64,000 nt of DNA from Eleginops maclovinus (taxonomy: Eukaryota; Chordata; Actinopteri; Perciformes; Eleginopidae), in contig NC_086368.1 in NCBI RefSeq assembly GCF_036324505.1, forward strand, positions 620,001 to 684,000, in the 5' to 3' direction. Shown here one piece after another: positions 19,068 through 29,540 of this stretch (position 1 is its first letter; each line of letters begins with the position of its first letter). The notes under the pieces are model-generated. The model was not told the origin of the DNA. It saw nothing but the letters and a program-made list of their open reading frames with translations, and did no database searches. Both the position numbers and the translations under genes were made by a program.

Positions 19068-21422
19068 ATGTTGAAAAGAAAAAAACAACAACTTACACTG
19101 GGCAATTTCTTTAAAAGGACTGCCAAACAACTTGATAAAGAAGACCAAACGAATGTAGCTGGTGGAAGCACATCCTTTGTGACTGCTGTTACAAAAGTAC
19201 CGAGAGAGGAGGGAGCTAATGTCAGTGCTGCTAGTGCTAACTTGACAGTTAAAGATAACTTGTGTGCTGAAGAGACACAAGAAGATGAGCCAAGAGAAGA
19301 GGCTTCTAACGTGATGACTACAATTACCATAGTAGAGGTCGAAGGAGATATGGAAGAAGATGATGATGTTGCTGATGACCACCCCACTTGTGCTTCCTCT
19401 TCCTCCCTGCCTGCTGCTCGAGATCGGGGGGGTGAAGTTGCTGCGGTGGTCCGGCGGCTGCCGGATGGCTGGACCAGCCAACAGTGGAGTGAGTGGATCA
19501 CACGCCTCCCATGGCTATTCTCCAAGGATGGATCCATAGGCTGTACTCTCTGCAGGGATGCTAAAAGCCTTCTCCTCAGTACTGATAAAGGTGGAGTGCA
19601 CTTATCAGAAGAATGGATGAACGGGGACGTATCCAGTAAAACTAAGAACAACTTGCGTAAGAAAATCTACAAGCATCGGGATAGTGTGGCGCACAACAGG
19701 GCAGTTGAACTGGCAGAAACAAGAAAACAAGCAATACTGCCGAACCAGATTCTCGCAATCAACGGAAAGTTGCTGGAGGAAACGTCCAATGCTTTCCGAT
19801 CTGCGTATATGATAGCAAAGGAAAGGATGGCATTTAAAAAACTCTCACCTGTCATGCAGCTTCAAGAGATCAATGGGGCAAAGGTAGGTGCTGTACACAG
19901 ATCCGACAAATCCTGTGCTGAGATTATTGGCCACATTGCACTCGAAATGCAGAAAAAGTTTGTATGTAATGTTAAAAAGGCCCAGTCAAAAATAAGCATC
20001 ACTATTGATGAGAGCACTGTGCACGGACGTGCATATATGATTGTATATGTGAGATGTGACGTGACAGGAAAGGGAGATGTGGATAATGTGTTTTTAGGCC
20101 TCAAAGAGTTAGTCGAGGGCACAGACGCCGAGTCCATCTACAACAGCCTGAGAGAGGCTCTACGTGTTGCAGGTTTTGATGACGAGTTTTTGTCTAACAA
20201 TCTCATCAGCATAGCCACTGACGGCGCGTCTGTCCTCACTGGCAAAAACAGTGGGGTCATTGCTCACCTAAAACAGGACTTCCCCAAAATCCAGTCTATA
20301 CATTGTCTTTGTCACCGGCTAGAATTGGCAGTCCATGACTCTCTTAAACTTGTTGCTGGATGTAACCACTTCGAAATTTTTGTTTCAAAGTTGTACAGTT
20401 TGTACAATCAGTCCGCAAAGAATGCGAGACTCCTGGAGGAGGCAGCAGCGGAGTTGAATATGCAGCTTTTAAAAATCGGGCAGATTTTTACCATCAGGTG
20501 GGTGTCAAGCAGTTTTAGAACTGTTAAGGCCGTCTGGAACAACTACCCTGCTTTAGCAAGACACTTCAAAATCGCAAGTGAGGATCCATCTCGTAATGAC
20601 ACGGAAAGGAAGAAATTCCTAGGGCTCCATAAACAACTCTCAAACGCTGGATTTGTAGCCGATCTGGCTTGCATGCAAGACATGCTTCGTGAGCTTCAGG
20701 CCCTGTCACTAAGGTTGCAGCAAAGAGACATCGACATAGTGAGCGCGAATTGTCAGATTCAGCAGTGCATCGATGTACTTTCTGCTTTGAAAGAGTGTGG
20801 AGATAAATCAGCACAGAAGGCCGAGGACCGCATAACACAAAGACTGTTCAAAGGTGTGGAGCTAGTGGAGTGCAGCGGCAAAATTAAAAGGGGTCAGTTC
20901 TATCAGTCTGTGATCGACAATCTTAAGAAGCGAATGCCAGAGTCAGATCTTGTCAATATGCTCAAACCCCTCAACAAGCGCTTTTGGCCACAGGACCGCA
21001 ACGCACTTATAATGTATGGGGAAAAAGAAATACGGGCCCTTGCGAAAGAACTCGGTGAATCTGCTAGTGAAGCAGTACAGGAGCTTCGCGACTGGAAGTT
21101 ACAAGATGCTGCACCTGCACCAGGCAAAACGCTGGAGAAACTGTCCATTGCAAGCAGAACTTACCTGCCCACTTCATCGGAGTGCGAGAGGGGCTTTTCA
21201 GCTATGAATGACACGGACAGTAAGACTCGCAATAGACTGCGTGAAGCCAGCACCTCCTCACTACTTTTCGTGGACCGTAATGGACCTCCACTGGAGAGAT
21301 TCGATCCAACGCCCTTCATCACATCTTGGCTGAAGTCGGGTCATCGTCTGTCCACATCATGGGCTAGTGGACCTAGAGCAAAAGCAACTGAGCCCAGACC
21401 GCTGTGGTCGCTTTTGTGTTAG
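19068..21422 (+). CDS. hAT transposase of element I, 784 aa (ZNF862/KIAA1586-like)
   Basis: Uninterrupted hAT transposase. The N-terminus (MLKRKKQQLTLGNFFKR) resembles the PIP-box-like leader seen in ZNF862-type proteins. An acidic linker follows, then a zinc-finger-like region at about 155-185 (PWLFSKDGSIGCTLCRDAK). Catalytic acidic motifs are ITIDEST near residue 312 and ATDGASVLTGK near 384, with CHRLELAVHDSL after it. The C-terminal dimerisation region has SSECERGFSAMND near 704. The start is the first ATG of the frame, 44 bp after an in-frame-breaking AT-rich stretch. It is a paralogue of the 889-aa protein of element K, sharing domain order and the FVDRNGPPLE / INLVGPPLE tail motif, but diverged and without the minisatellite leader. 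Confidence 0.9.
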   Translation: MLKRKKQQLTLGNFFKRTAKQLDKEDQTNVAGGSTSFVTAVTKVPREEGANVSAASANLTVKDNLCAEETQEDEPREEASNVMTTITIVEVEGDMEEDDDVADDHPTCASSSSLPAARDRGGEVAAVVRRLPDGWTSQQWSEWITRLPWLFSKDGSIGCTLCRDAKSLLLSTDKGGVHLSEEWMNGDVSSKTKNNLRKKIYKHRDSVAHNRAVELAETRKQAILPNQILAINGKLLEETSNAFRSAYMIAKERMAFKKLSPVMQLQEINGAKVGAVHRSDKSCAEIIGHIALEMQKKFVCNVKKAQSKISITIDESTVHGRAYMIVYVRCDVTGKGDVDNVFLGLKELVEGTDAESIYNSLREALRVAGFDDEFLSNNLISIATDGASVLTGKNSGVIAHLKQDFPKIQSIHCLCHRLELAVHDSLKLVAGCNHFEIFVSKLYSLYNQSAKNARLLEEAAAELNMQLLKIGQIFTIRWVSSSFRTVKAVWNNYPALARHFKIASEDPSRNDTERKKFLGLHKQLSNAGFVADLACMQDMLRELQALSLRLQQRDIDIVSANCQIQQCIDVLSALKECGDKSAQKAEDRITQRLFKGVELVECSGKIKRGQFYQSVIDNLKKRMPESDLVNMLKPLNKRFWPQDRNALIMYGEKEIRALAKELGESASEAVQELRDWKLQDAAPAPGKTLEKLSIASRTYLPTSSECERGFSAMNDTDSKTRNRLREASTSSLLFVDRNGPPLERFDPTPFITSWLKSGHRLSTSWASGPRAKATEPRPLWSLLC

Positions 21423-21485
21423 GTAAGACCCGCTTAACTGAATTTTGCTGTGTTGAAAAAAATGCCAAAAATACCATGCAGCGTC

Positions 21486-21487
<2 letters not shown>

Positions 21488-21538
<51 letters not shown>
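21488..21538. repeat. (CT)n microsatellite
   Basis: About 25 TC units just downstream of the element I transposase stop codon, inside element I. Confidence 0.95.
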
Positions 21539-21540
<2 letters not shown>

Positions 21541-22813
21541 GCAAGTGGCTCCATGGACCATCAGCATCTCTTCCACCATGCAGCGTCTTGTCATCTGTCT
21601 GCTCTCTCCCTCTATGTGCATCGTTGCGTATTGTTGTATTGTTAATATTAATATATGTTCATGGTTGGTGCTGCGCTGCCGCACCTATCGCGTGTGTTCG
21701 GCTATAGGCTAAAGCCCATGACATGTGAAATGTAGCCTATGTATTTTTAGTTATTTTAAATTGACTTAGACTAATTAAACAGTCAAACGTTACATTGGTG
21801 GTCCGTGGATTATTTATTATCAAGTTGATTGAAGTTTGCGTAGCCCATATGCTCGGTAAATCTGTTTCTGTTTCATGTAAATGTAGACCTTTGGCACCCC
21901 GTGTGCAACGGATTTTCTATTTAATAGGCCTATGTCACAGATCAGAATCCCCCCCCCCCTCAAAAAAAAAAAAAAAAAAAAAAAAATCCAGCTCCCCCGG
22001 ACACCGTGGTATAGTTCGCACACTGCTCCAGGGAGGGAAACATGTCTGAATCAAGGAGGTTGTGCACAGTCAACATATCTTTGGGTGAACATCCAGCCTC
22101 TGTTTTCCGGGCAAGAAAGTTTCTGGCCACCAGAACCTCCTCTGTTTTCAGGTCAGTGCTGTAGTGTTTTGCAAGTTCATTCAAGTGTGATTCACTCAAG
22201 AAGTTCTCAGATTTCGGACTGCATGCCTGGATGCCTTTTAGTAGCCCTGCATCTACTCTGCAAAATCTTTGCTCAAGCAGGGAGCATTTCGTTCATTAAT
22301 TACATGGGACTTTCTGTTGTTAGCTGGGGGGCTGGAGCTAAGTTATTGTCACCAACAGCAGTGATCAATACTTACTCCCTTGAAAAAATGTCGTATATCC
22401 ATTCATGTTCACGTTCTTCTCCTAATGCTGCTCCGCTCCTGGTACATGCTGCGGGTACCCAGATGCAGAGACTGAGTGCAACCTAGGTTGCAGTGAAAAC
22501 GTGGACTGGATTTCAGTGATGTGGGCGTGCTCTATGAACAAGTGGAATGGATTGGATAACGACGCACTGACCCTGACTCTCTACCTTTCACTATAGGGAA
22601 ACTAAGATTTATGACCATATTTAAGTGAATAATGACTGGTTGTATGATTATTTGTGTGAACTCATATTCTGGCCACATTATATTGAATTTGTCGGCATTT
22701 AAAAAAAAAAAAACATAAATAAAAAAAGAAATGAACATAAAATTATTTAGGGGGGCTTAAGAATATTTTAGATTATATTTTAAAATAGGCCTAATGACGC
22801 CACTGGTGATGAG

Positions 22814-23262
22814 TATTATAGATGAACTGATCGCAACTGGGCTTTCAACTAAAGACACAGCCACGTAAAACATGTGGCATGTGTACGCTCCTTCTGCGTA
22901 CTGCAATTGCCAGAGCGGAAACCAGCACTTCAGGACCACACTACATCCCTGAGTACCAGTGATCGGTCTATTATTCTTCTAATTCATAGGGACCAATGTC
23001 ATTAATTCAGTCAATTAAGAATAAGTGCGCTCCTCTGCCTCAGCGAAGGGGCTTCTCTTTGTAAGTGCCTTTGTCTTTCGTGTGAACTCAATTTTTTTCG
23101 GATGCTAAATAGCTGACAGATTTCTGTGGATGGCTGCACCGCGCCAGAATGCACCATGATTCGGTAAGCAAACCTCCTCCAGATGGCTCTGCACTCCATC
23201 AGCGTTTGACATGGAAGCTTTTATTTTGAAGTTAACAGGAAACTGGGGTGTCACTGGTGACT
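22814..23262. other. Upstream region of edn3
   Basis: No coding signal and no element recognised. It lies directly between hAT element L and the edn3 TATA box, so proximal regulatory sequence is expected here, but I cannot point to a specific site with confidence. Confidence 0.4.
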
Positions 23263-23272
23263 TATATATAAG
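23263..23272 (+). promoter_or_regulatory. TATA box of edn3
   Basis: TATATATAAG lies 181 bp upstream of the edn3 start codon. With transcription starting about 25-30 bp downstream (near 23295-23300) it would give a 5' UTR of about 155 bp. Endothelin genes are known to have TATA promoters. Confidence 0.65.
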
Positions 23273-23453
23273 CTGGCGGTTCTCATTGAAGCAGTTTGTG
23301 TGTGAGAGTGAGAGCAGGAGGACCAGGAGCAGCAGCAGCTCTACACCGTCACTGAGGAGACTGATGAACATGATGCAGCACTGAGGACAGCGCTCTCACC
23401 CCCCCTGCACATCTAGTCAACATTAGTTTTATTTTTCAGATTTTTCCTGTGTG

Positions 23454-24760
23454 ATGGCCATCATGTCACCTGTTGATATGGGAGTTTGGATTCTTATCCT
23501 GGTGACAGCATCTTTGGCAAACGGTGAGTAGACCAGTGGTGTTAGGCACTTTGTGTGAGGCTTCAGAACACATGCTGTTCACACCAACATTGAAGTCACT
23601 CAGATATTACAAACAACAACAAAAAAGTAGATTAAAGTTGTGGATATATTTTAGGTGCGATCACTGAGTCTATGTAAATATAAAGACACATGGTCTCCTG
23701 AGTAACAAGAGCCAAAAGTGATGTGCTCGTTTTTATTACCAAGTGTAAACCTACTTGGTAATAAAACCAATTCTGATTCTGATTACAGCAGAGAAGTCAT
23801 TCACAGTGATGTGTAGAAGCCTCACGGTGGCACTGTTTGCTATGTTTACTGTTGACATGAATCCATTATCAAATCATTAATTGTCAGTTGATCAGGCAAC
23901 CAATCAGATCATCATTCTGCTTGTTGCTGAGATCACAGCCAGTGATGATATTACAGTCACCAGCGCTGGATTAACACCAGTAATAAAAGATTTGAAGTTC
24001 AGTCACATAATTTGAGGCCAAATATAAGAGAGGAAGTGTCTGATCCAGCAGGTTCCCCATGGAGTGCAGCTCGGAGCCAGAGGAAGGAGGTGGAGGGGAA
24101 GCCCCATGAAGTGGAGCCCTGCTCTACCTGTGGACTCCAGGGGCCCACCGGACGTTTCAAGAGATGCACATGTTACACTTACAAAGACAAGGAGTGTGTG
24201 TATTACTGCCACCTGGACATCATCTGGATCAACTCACCAGAGTATGTCCTCTTCACTTATTTCATCTGGAATAGCACTGTTCTGTCCTTTTGATGCTTCT
24301 CTAAGACGAAGAATCATCAAACCATGCTTCACTGTTACTCATCTACAGCCTCCTGGCTTCAGTATCTTATTATATGAACTTTTGGAGAGCTATCAACACA
24401 TTCAAACTGGTATATGGCAGGAGGCACACATATAAATTGTGGATATGTGTTGAAAGATGCCAGCTAATTTCAGGTTTAGTGCTAGACAGTTTTAAAATAC
24501 GTAAAATGTCAAAAAGTTTCAGTTGCAAAGGGTTTCCCTCAGATACGCTATAGGGCTTTGGGCTGATTGCTGCTGCTCCCCCATGAAGCCAAGAGTTCCC
24601 TTCTCGTCTTCAGGCACACTGTCCCATACGGCATGTCCAGTTACCAGGCGCCCCAACGTGAGCGCCGCTCTGCTGGGACTGAGCGGGGGGACAGGGCGGC
24701 CCATCGCTGTGTCTGCACACGGCACACTGACTCTGACTGCAGCAGCTTTTGCATGAGCAG
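23454..24760 (+). CDS. edn3: Prepro-endothelin-3, exons 1-3
   Basis: Precursor of the secreted peptide endothelin-3, ligand of endothelin receptors (EDNRB-type) and required for neural-crest pigment cells in vertebrates. Exon 1 (23454-23523) encodes a signal peptide ([20 protein letters not shown], then LAN) and ends at a GTGAGT donor. Exon 2 (from 24049 or 24052 to 24241) carries the dibasic furin site RFKR followed by the 21-residue hormone. Its four cysteines sit in the CxC-x7-C-x3-C pattern ([21 protein letters not shown]), with Tyr at positions 4 and 6 and Lys-Asp-Lys, the ET-3 signature. Trp21-Ile22 is the converting-enzyme site. Exon 3 (24614-24760) encodes [10 protein letters not shown], a second basic site RERR and the endothelin-like motif [15 protein letters not shown]. 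Splice sites are GT-AG and phases match (1, 2, 2). The C-terminal exon or exons are uncertain. Whether it is edn3a or edn3b cannot be told. Confidence 0.93.
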
Positions 24761-25185
24761 GTAACCAACACAGGACATGTAGGTCATACATAACAAAATA
24801 ATGTTCTTTTTAGAAGGTGCAGTGATCACGTGTTGTACCATAGCTACTGAAAACACACACATCTAATTATCCTAAAGGTGACCATCAAAACCAAACCAAA
24901 CATTTATTACACTCTAACTCATTAATATTTACCGACTGGAAACCTTAGCAACCATGGTCATCCCCATGCTTGACATGCATTGACACTACATTGTCCCTTT
25001 AATGCCATTCTGATGGGGATAATGTATGGGAACATGCTTTTTGTAATAGGTAAGACTTGAAAAAAATCCTTTAATTTGAATGTGTTAAGCTCAGAATTAT
25101 ATAATAAAGTTATAATTTGTTCAGCTATGATTTAAACAAGGCCTAAGGGCTAAATGTAAAGGTAATCTAAGGTGTTAATCTTTAG

Positions 25186-25301
25186 GAAATGAAAAGTGTC
25201 TCTGTGTACTTTTGGCCAGCAGGCGGAGGAGGCCCCCCAGAGTGGTGTCTGGAGTTGACCGGAGGACAGCAGCGCTTCACAGGAGGCCTGCGATCAGATG
25301 A
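25186..25301 (+). CDS. edn3: Candidate terminal exon of edn3 (uncertain)
   Basis: Exon 3 ends in phase 2 with AG. Two acceptors could supply the next base. TTTAG at 25181-25185 would add only two residues (R, K) before TGA at 25190. CCAG or CAG at 25219/25222 would add an Arg-rich tail of about 26 residues ending at TGA 25299-25301. Both are compatible with the poorly conserved endothelin C-terminus. I have no conserved motif to decide. Confidence 0.35.
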
Positions 25302-25742
25302 ACGTCTCAGTGACATCATCACGACCTGTCCTGCAAGGGTGGTGGAGGAGATGCACAAACTGCACATTTCTCCTGAGGGTTCTTCTAACATCTTGTCACA
25401 AAGCAGGGTGGTCCAACATGAGAGACTTTGGTGAAGCTCACATGTCCAGGATTTGTGATGTGGAGGCCACATCATTTTCAGATATCAGCAGGGGATGTGG
25501 TCTTACAGCCCCCCCCCCCACCCCCCACAGGAACTTCATTTGTCATAGCCAGTAACTCCGCTTTATGTTTAAAAATTCAGAAATGGTCACAGTCACGGAA
25601 ACAACCCGTATATTTGACATTAGGATGCACCTAAAGAGGGGAGTTATTTCAGCAGTAATTGTTGAAAGCATTTGCGTGAACTACTTTGCACTTGGAACCT
25701 GTGTTTAGCTGTATCCAAGGATTGTGAATTAAAAATGAAAGA

Positions 25743-25748
25743 AATAAA
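25743..25748 (+). terminator. Candidate polyadenylation signal for edn3
   Basis: AATAAA about 440 bp after the candidate stop codon, in AT-rich sequence; the first canonical signal downstream that I noticed. Confidence 0.35.
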
Positions 25749-26231
25749 GGCAATACATACAGTAATTATATAATGCAGTTTGAATGTGTATAAAAGACGT
25801 TGTATATAGAAGTATACTGTAGATGTGATCACAAGAATGATGTGAAGAATGAGAGCTAGAACTTTGTGGCAGTAGATCGAGATCATTATGTATGTGTAGT
25901 GTTCATAAATTGTATCTGCTTATGGATATATGTATCAAATACCCGAGGATCAACTGTTTATTGAAGCTACACTGTATCACGCTATTTTTAAGTTGATGCC
26001 TCAGTCAGAGATCAGACATGAGGACCAACACTGTTTTGATTTTGCATTTTGACAAAAGTACAACTTTCAGTAAATGTAGTTTTATAAAGTAGTTTGATTT
26101 ATTTTCAAATGTTCAACTTTAATCTTGAAATGTCAAGTTTATTCTGATAAAGCAAGAATACAAAAAAGTCATTTTTTGTTTGTTTGTTATTCTGTCATTT
26201 TGTCCTGCAATGGCTGGCGCAAAAACAAACA

Positions 26232-26267
<36 letters not shown>

Positions 26268-26886
26268 TGTTTGTGCAATGATGATTGCAATGCACAAATA
26301 AATTATATTTTATACACATACATTATTTTAAAATGGCAATAGACCATAATTTCATTTGTTATGAGCTTATTAATCATAATAATATGGTTAGGGAAAAGAA
26401 CAAGTTGATGTTATTTAGGAAACCAAACTAATACGGAAATATGTGCCCCGGATTTTGATAGGATTTGGCTGTTTATATTTTTGCTCACCACTGAAAGGTC
26501 TTTTTTTCCATCTCCTGATAGAGCCTGCATATTATGCTTTAGTGGAAGTTCTCCTCATGCTGTGTTGATGTAAGGAAAGTAAAACTACAAATAGTTAGAG
26601 AGAGGTCATCTCAGAGTTCAAAAAAGTCAACGTGTAGTTTCGTAGTCTTTATGGTTCTCAAAATCACCAAAGATTACATTACATGTGACTGAATAAATAC
26701 AATGTTTTCCCAATCAAAAAATGGGAAGACTTGAGGAACAAGGGTAGCAAAACCAGGAGGGCACACTAGAAATCCAGAATCAGACCGAGAGTAAGCCAGG
26801 AATTACGACAAGCACAACAGGGAGACTTTTCTAGAGAGTGGAAGTGGGTGGAAGAATGCTCTGAACCTCATGAGTTTTTTTAAAAA
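25749..26886. other. Non-coding AT-rich region
   Basis: No exon or coding relic recognised. Contains a TA-repeat hairpin near 26234. Confidence 0.5.
26219..26276. repeat. (TA)n with flanking inverted arms
   Basis: About 15 TA units (26234-26264) flanked by mirrored CAAACATACTA and TAGTATGTTTG arms, so the whole stretch can fold as one long hairpin. Confidence 0.8.
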
Positions 26887-27020
26887 TTGTATTGCATAAA
26901 CTACTGACAACATTTCTCTGTGTTGGAATTCAAAAGACACTGGAATGGTTGCCATACATGTAGAGATTGAGATTTAAGAAGAATTTGAAGTGGTCTCTTA
27001 ATTTTTTTTCCAGAGCTGTA
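26887..27020 (-). repeat. Terminus of a Tc1-like MITE family
   Basis: Read on the minus strand it starts TACAGCTCTGG followed by an A-rich stretch and TTAAGAGACCACTTC. The inverted counterpart is at 35033-35160, with shared GAATTCCAACACAGAGAAAT and CCATTCCAGTGTCT-type sequence. Ends begin with TA, as in Tc1/mariner. Confidence 0.6.
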
Positions 27021-27040
27021 TATATATATATATATATACA

Positions 27041-27250
27041 CACTGTATACATTTGCAAGTCCTTTTCCACCTATATTCATTTGAATACACTACAAAAAAC
27101 CAGATATGTAATGTTCAAACTGATAAATTTATGTTTTTTGGCAAATATTCACTGATTTTGAATTTGATGCCTACAGCACGTTCCAAAAAAGCTGGGACAG
27201 AGGCATGTTTACCACTGTGTGACATCAGCTTCCTTTCAACAACACTCTGA
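27041..27250 (+). repeat. Truncated Tc1-like repeat fragment
   Basis: Contains TTTGCAAATATTCACTGATT-like and CACGTTCCAAAAAAGCTGGG motifs typical of a very abundant fish Tc1-like repeat (from memory). No coding potential remains. Confidence 0.5.
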
Positions 27251-27409
27251 AGACACTGACTGTTGAAGCTCTGCAGTTGGAATTCTTTCCTGGCCATACA
27301 TAATACCTTCTCTATTTTACTCTAATGTATCCTACTCTGTTTCATTTTGCACCATTTTTTAAGTTTTAGTTTTACTTTCTTATTTTGTCTTATGTCTTTT
27401 ATAAACCTG

Positions 27410-27905
27410 CCCGGCCAAATTGGGGGCATTGCTATGATCTGGGGTTGCTGCAGTTGGTCTGGTCTAGGTTCAGCAACATTATATGCCCAAAGAATGAGGT
27501 CAGCTGACTACCTGAATATCCTGAATCACCAGGTTATTCCATCAATGGATTTTTCTTCCCTGATGGCATGGGCATGTTCCAAGATGACAATGCCAGGATC
27601 CATCGGGTTCAAATTTGTTTAAGAGTGGTTCAGGGAGCATGGGACATCATTTTCACACATGGATGGGCCAGCACAGAGTCCAGACCTGAGCCCGATTGAG
27701 AATCTTTGGGATGTGCTGGAGATTACTTTGGGCAGTGGTCCGAATCTCCCGTCATGAATGCAAGATAAAAAAAAATGAATGCAAGACAGAAAATGTTGTG
27801 ACATTTCAGAAGCTTGTGGAAATGATGCCACAGCAAATGCGTTCCGTAATCAAAGCTAAAGGCGGTCCAACGAATATTAGAGTGTGACCTTTGTTTTGGC
27901 CGGGG
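27410..27905 (+). pseudogene. Tc1-like transposase relic
   Basis: Remains of the catalytic region of a Tc1/mariner DDE transposase. The frame shows IAMIWGCCSWSGLGS, then [13 protein letters not shown] and [11 protein letters not shown]. After a stop and frame changes it continues with [10 protein letters not shown] and the conserved [15 protein letters not shown] carrying the third catalytic acid. A GGCCGGGGAGTGTATA end at 27899-27914 resembles a terminus. Numerous stops make it inactive. Confidence 0.7.
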
Positions 27906-27976
27906 AGTGTATAATATGCTGCATTGTTGGAGGAGCTGGGAATCTAAGATTTCAATGCCATAACTACACTCTATCT

Positions 27977-29532
27977 CAGTGGTGGGCCGCCAGGGCCAGC
28001 AAGGCCTTCTCTGCTGGCCTAAACATCATCAGAATATAAATTAAATTTTGATATATTTTTTCCTTAAATACGTATTAAATTATTCCCCATAGTCTATTCT
28101 CTTCATTTTATAGCGTTCGTCTTGGCTGCGCTGCTTCCAGCCTCAGAATGAGATTTGGAGGGCTGGCCTTTATGTTAGAGCTTTTATCCAATCATATTTC
28201 AGCCATAATGTGTTGCTAGGGTCAAAGAAATCTGCCCTTAGGCCTTCAGAATCAACAGTGCGGGCGGCTGTAGCTTAAAGTGAACGACAACGGGCCAGCT
28301 AGCAGGCGTACGCTAACGTTAGCACGTGCACATCTTCTGATTGGATACGCACTATTGAGAGGCAGAGCTAGGCAGTAGGCAGAGCCATACAGTCTATGGG
28401 CAAAGCTAGCAAACAGAACTAGAACCTGAGCGAGCTAATTTGTGTAGATTTCTACAAGCTATTTTTTTCAACCCACAATGGCTGAAGGAGGAGAAGAGAT
28501 CAATTTGGTCGAAGATATAATTACAACGCCATTTTCAAAACTAACTTTTCAAGTAAAGCTACACATCTTGAAAAGGGAACGACCAACTCCAACGCTAGCG
28601 AGCCTAGCACAGCAGGGAAACTACGAGCGGTACCCCTGGCTCACAGCCTCCGAGAGGCACTGCAAATTGTACTGCCGGGAATGCCTGGTATTTGCAACTG
28701 ATCGATTTGGTGTTTGGAGCCACACTAAATTTGCAAACTTGAGTTGTCTAACCAAGGCAGCAACGAGACACCAAAGCACAGCTGGGCACTTGGAAGCACT
28801 GGTGCTTTTGAAAACCTTTGGGGACACCCGAGTGGATCTACAGCTCAACGAACAAGTGCGGATGGGAAACGGAGCTCCACAATGAAAGGGTGAACAAAAA
28901 TAGGGAAATATTGAAAGACTGATTGATCGTGTCCTGTTTTTGGGTAAAAAGGAACTTTCATTTATGGGACACGATGAAAGCGCCGAGTCCAGAAACAGAG
29001 GAAACTACGTGGAGCTTCTTTCTTTTCTTGCTGAGAACAACACAGATTTGCATTACCACCTGTACACAAACAACATGTTTACTGGGACGTCAGGCAAAAT
29101 ACAAAACGACCTGATTTATGCTATTGCTGAAGTGATGGGAGAAGAGATCAAAATGAAGATTAAAAAAGCACCCTTTGTCGCTGTTATGGTGGACGAGACG
29201 TCAGATGTGGGTAATGATGCACAGCTGGCACTTGTCCTGCGTTATGTGACAGACACAGGTGTCAAGGAGCGGTTTGTCAGATAATCTGATTAATTAAGTT
29301 AACTGTAAATGCTGATGTATTGATTATAAATGCTTCAGAAATATTAATATAACTCTGTTGTACTTGACTATGTTAAGGTGATGCAACGCCCGGTTATACT
29401 GTGTTTCTGTCTAAATGTATAGTTTCTAGAGCCATGGCGTCATAATGATGGTATTAAGAGGTGGAATAATTCAGGTAGGACTGTGTAGGACATCACTGAA
29501 GGCCTAGGTGTGAAATGCACGGCCCGCCACTG
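27977..29532 (+). mobile_element. hAT element H (ZMYM1-like, internally deleted)
   Basis: A 1556-bp element with TIRs CAGTGGTGGGCCG at the left and the complement of CAGTGGCGGGCCG at the right, flanked by a perfect 8-bp TSD CTCTATCT (27969-27976, 29533-29540). It carries only the N-terminal half of a ZMYM1-like transposase, then runs into its right end, so it is a deletion derivative needing help in trans. Confidence 0.9.
28478..29284 (+). pseudogene. ZMYM1-like hAT transposase, N-terminal half
   Basis: Starts MAEGGEEINLVEDIITTPF, followed by a TTF-type zinc-finger region (WLTASERHCKLYCRECLVF, then a HQSTAGH end) at about residues 50-110. A frameshift and a stop around 28860-28920 break the frame. 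It resumes with LSFMGHDESAESRNRGNYVE and reaches the first catalytic motif AVMVDETSDVGND, then LRYVTDTGVKERFV before deletion. In the complete family a further ~400 residues follow. Compare the C-terminal half preserved in element L. Confidence 0.8.
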
Positions 29533-29540
29533 CTCTATCT

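Larger units (their letters stand above)
17827..22025 (+). mobile_element. Complete hAT transposon I (784-aa transposase)
   Basis: A 4199-bp element with TIRs CAGGGTGCGAACT at the left and the complement of CAGTGTGCGAACT at the right, flanked by a perfect 8-bp TSD CTCCAGGG (17819-17826, 22026-22033). Subterminal GGGGAGC/GCTCCCC palindromes follow the left TIR and a 25-A run sits near the right end. It encodes an uninterrupted ZNF862-like transposase and contains a THAP-related inverted repeat upstream of it. It is inserted into element L; a related solo terminus occurs at about 61997-62090. Confidence 0.92.
17576..22199 (-). pseudogene. ZMYM1-like hAT transposase C-terminus, interrupted
   Basis: Two minus-strand pieces of one frame. 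22199-22026 reads LNELAKHYSTDLKTEEVL, VARNFLARKTEAG and LLDSDMFPSLE. 17818-17576 reads ATIQVALTVPVSSCSCERSF, then SVLRRLHSWLRQTMGQKRLH and a VIDTFATLKNRR end. Joined across element I with one TSD copy removed, the frame is continuous and matches the hAT dimerisation region (CERSFSVLRRL). The N-terminal zinc finger and first catalytic residues are missing. Confidence 0.85.
17192..22805 (-). mobile_element. hAT element L (ZMYM1-like), split by element I
   Basis: TIRs CAGGGGCGTCACTAGG (17192) and the complement of CAGTGGCGTCATTAGG (ending 22805), with a perfect 8-bp TSD GTGATGAG (17184-17191, 22806-22813). The element is 5614 bp as it stands but only about 1.4 kb without nested element I. It keeps only the C-terminal part of a ZMYM1-like hAT transposase on the minus strand, so it was already a deletion derivative. 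Confidence 0.9.

Noticed and set aside
24523..24756. Separate small gene at 24.5-24.8 kb
   Set aside because: The sequence is exon 3 of edn3 in another frame or with intron read-through.
26219..26276. Possible CRISPR-like or tRNA hairpin
   Set aside because: It is a TA microsatellite with short inverted arms; no tRNA fold or spacer array.
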